A DNA stretch of 64,000 nt from Flavobacteriales bacterium UBA2104 (GTDB lineage Bacteria > Bacteroidota > Bacteroidia > Flavobacteriales_D > Crocinitomicaceae). A model generated the notes under the pieces. The model was given only the letters and a program-made list of their open reading frames with translations. It was not told the DNA's origin and made no database searches. The position numbers and the translations under genes were made by a program. Shown piece by piece: positions 63,791-64,000 of the stretch. The stretch spans positions 153,788 to 217,787 of the forward strand of contig DCYS01000010.1 of NCBI GenBank assembly GCA_002331485.1. The letters run 5' to 3'. Each line of letters opens with the position of its first letter. Within the stretch, counting starts at the first letter, position 1.

Positions 63791-64000
63791 ATGAAGTATT
63801 TTCTGTTTCTCGGTTTTCTTTTATTGATAGGGTTGAACCTTCATTCCTCTGAAGTCCACTGGAGTGTACGCGAGGAGGGCTCTTCTATTCAGGGTGCCTT
63901 TATGAGTGTGGAAGATGGAGACTATTCAGAGCTTCCTTTATCAGTTTTCACAGACGTTGATCCAATCAGTTTTATACGTTTTGGAATTGCTGAGAAAGAT
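63791..64000 (+). CDS. secreted protein, 5' part only, cut by window end
   Basis: The frame is open for 70 codons to the window edge. MKYFLFLGFLLLIGLNLHSS is a signal peptide, followed by EVHWSVREEGSSIQGAFMSV. It starts 10 bases after the LolA-like gene and so continues the cluster. No family was recognised from 70 residues. Confidence 0.65.
   Translation, partial: MKYFLFLGFLLLIGLNLHSSEVHWSVREEGSSIQGAFMSVEDGDYSELPLSVFTDVDPISFIRFGIAEKD

Overview
The window comes from an AT-rich member of the Bacteroidota, most likely order Flavobacteriales. Four things point there: many secreted proteins end in type IX secretion (T9SS) sorting domains of both classes (type A and the gliding-motility-associated type B); promoters follow the Bacteroidota TTG-N18/19-TAnnTTTG pattern; surface-protein families such as DUF5723, choice-of-anchor L, DUF1800/DUF1501 and Rhs-like giants are typical of the phylum; and ribosome binding sites are weak. 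No rRNA, tRNA, CRISPR array, insertion sequence or phage gene was recognised. Several starts placed at TTG were moved to the next in-frame ATG, because the TTG is often the end of a TAnnTTTG promoter box.

1-36.9 kb is mostly housekeeping and conserved genes. It holds a truncated DUF5723 gene, a membrane-anchored propeller protein, rnhB, a three-gene unit (M20 dipeptidase, LEA2 lipoprotein, DUF255 thioredoxin-fold protein), a choice-of-anchor L T9SS protein, a purF / histidine kinase / gpmI unit, a 1294-aa T9SS type B surface protein, a VWA / MoxR-like ATPase / small-protein unit and an FAD oxidoreductase. These are followed by two adjacent TPR-SpoIIE phosphatases, a DUF1800/DUF1501 pair, two DjlA-like (TerB plus J-domain) membrane co-chaperones with a PrsW-like protease, a GH3-family synthetase and a small HELGH metallopeptidase.

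37-51 kb is a surface-protein region. It has a PNGase F-like secreted protein with an embedded LamG domain, then three tandem paralogues on the minus strand. Each paralogue has a predicted seven-bladed propeller (seven repeats counted in each), an SdrD-B-like domain, a DUF7619-like domain and a T9SS tail. They read from one near-perfect promoter. The block is bracketed by two copies of a 41-bp direct repeat (one mismatch), each next to a terminator hairpin.

51.2-64 kb is a tightly packed plus-strand cluster behind one strong promoter. It encodes a small secreted protein, a 1047-aa four-module secreted protein, a private OmpH/Skp-like periplasmic chaperone, a lipoprotein, a 1953-aa Rhs-like surface protein, a 416-aa secreted protein that looks like the detached C-terminal part of that family, a LolA-like secreted protein and the start of another secreted protein cut by the window edge. 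This is the best candidate for an undescribed system: a co-transcribed export and assembly set for a giant Rhs-like surface protein. Its four-module gene also has much lower GATC density than the housekeeping part.
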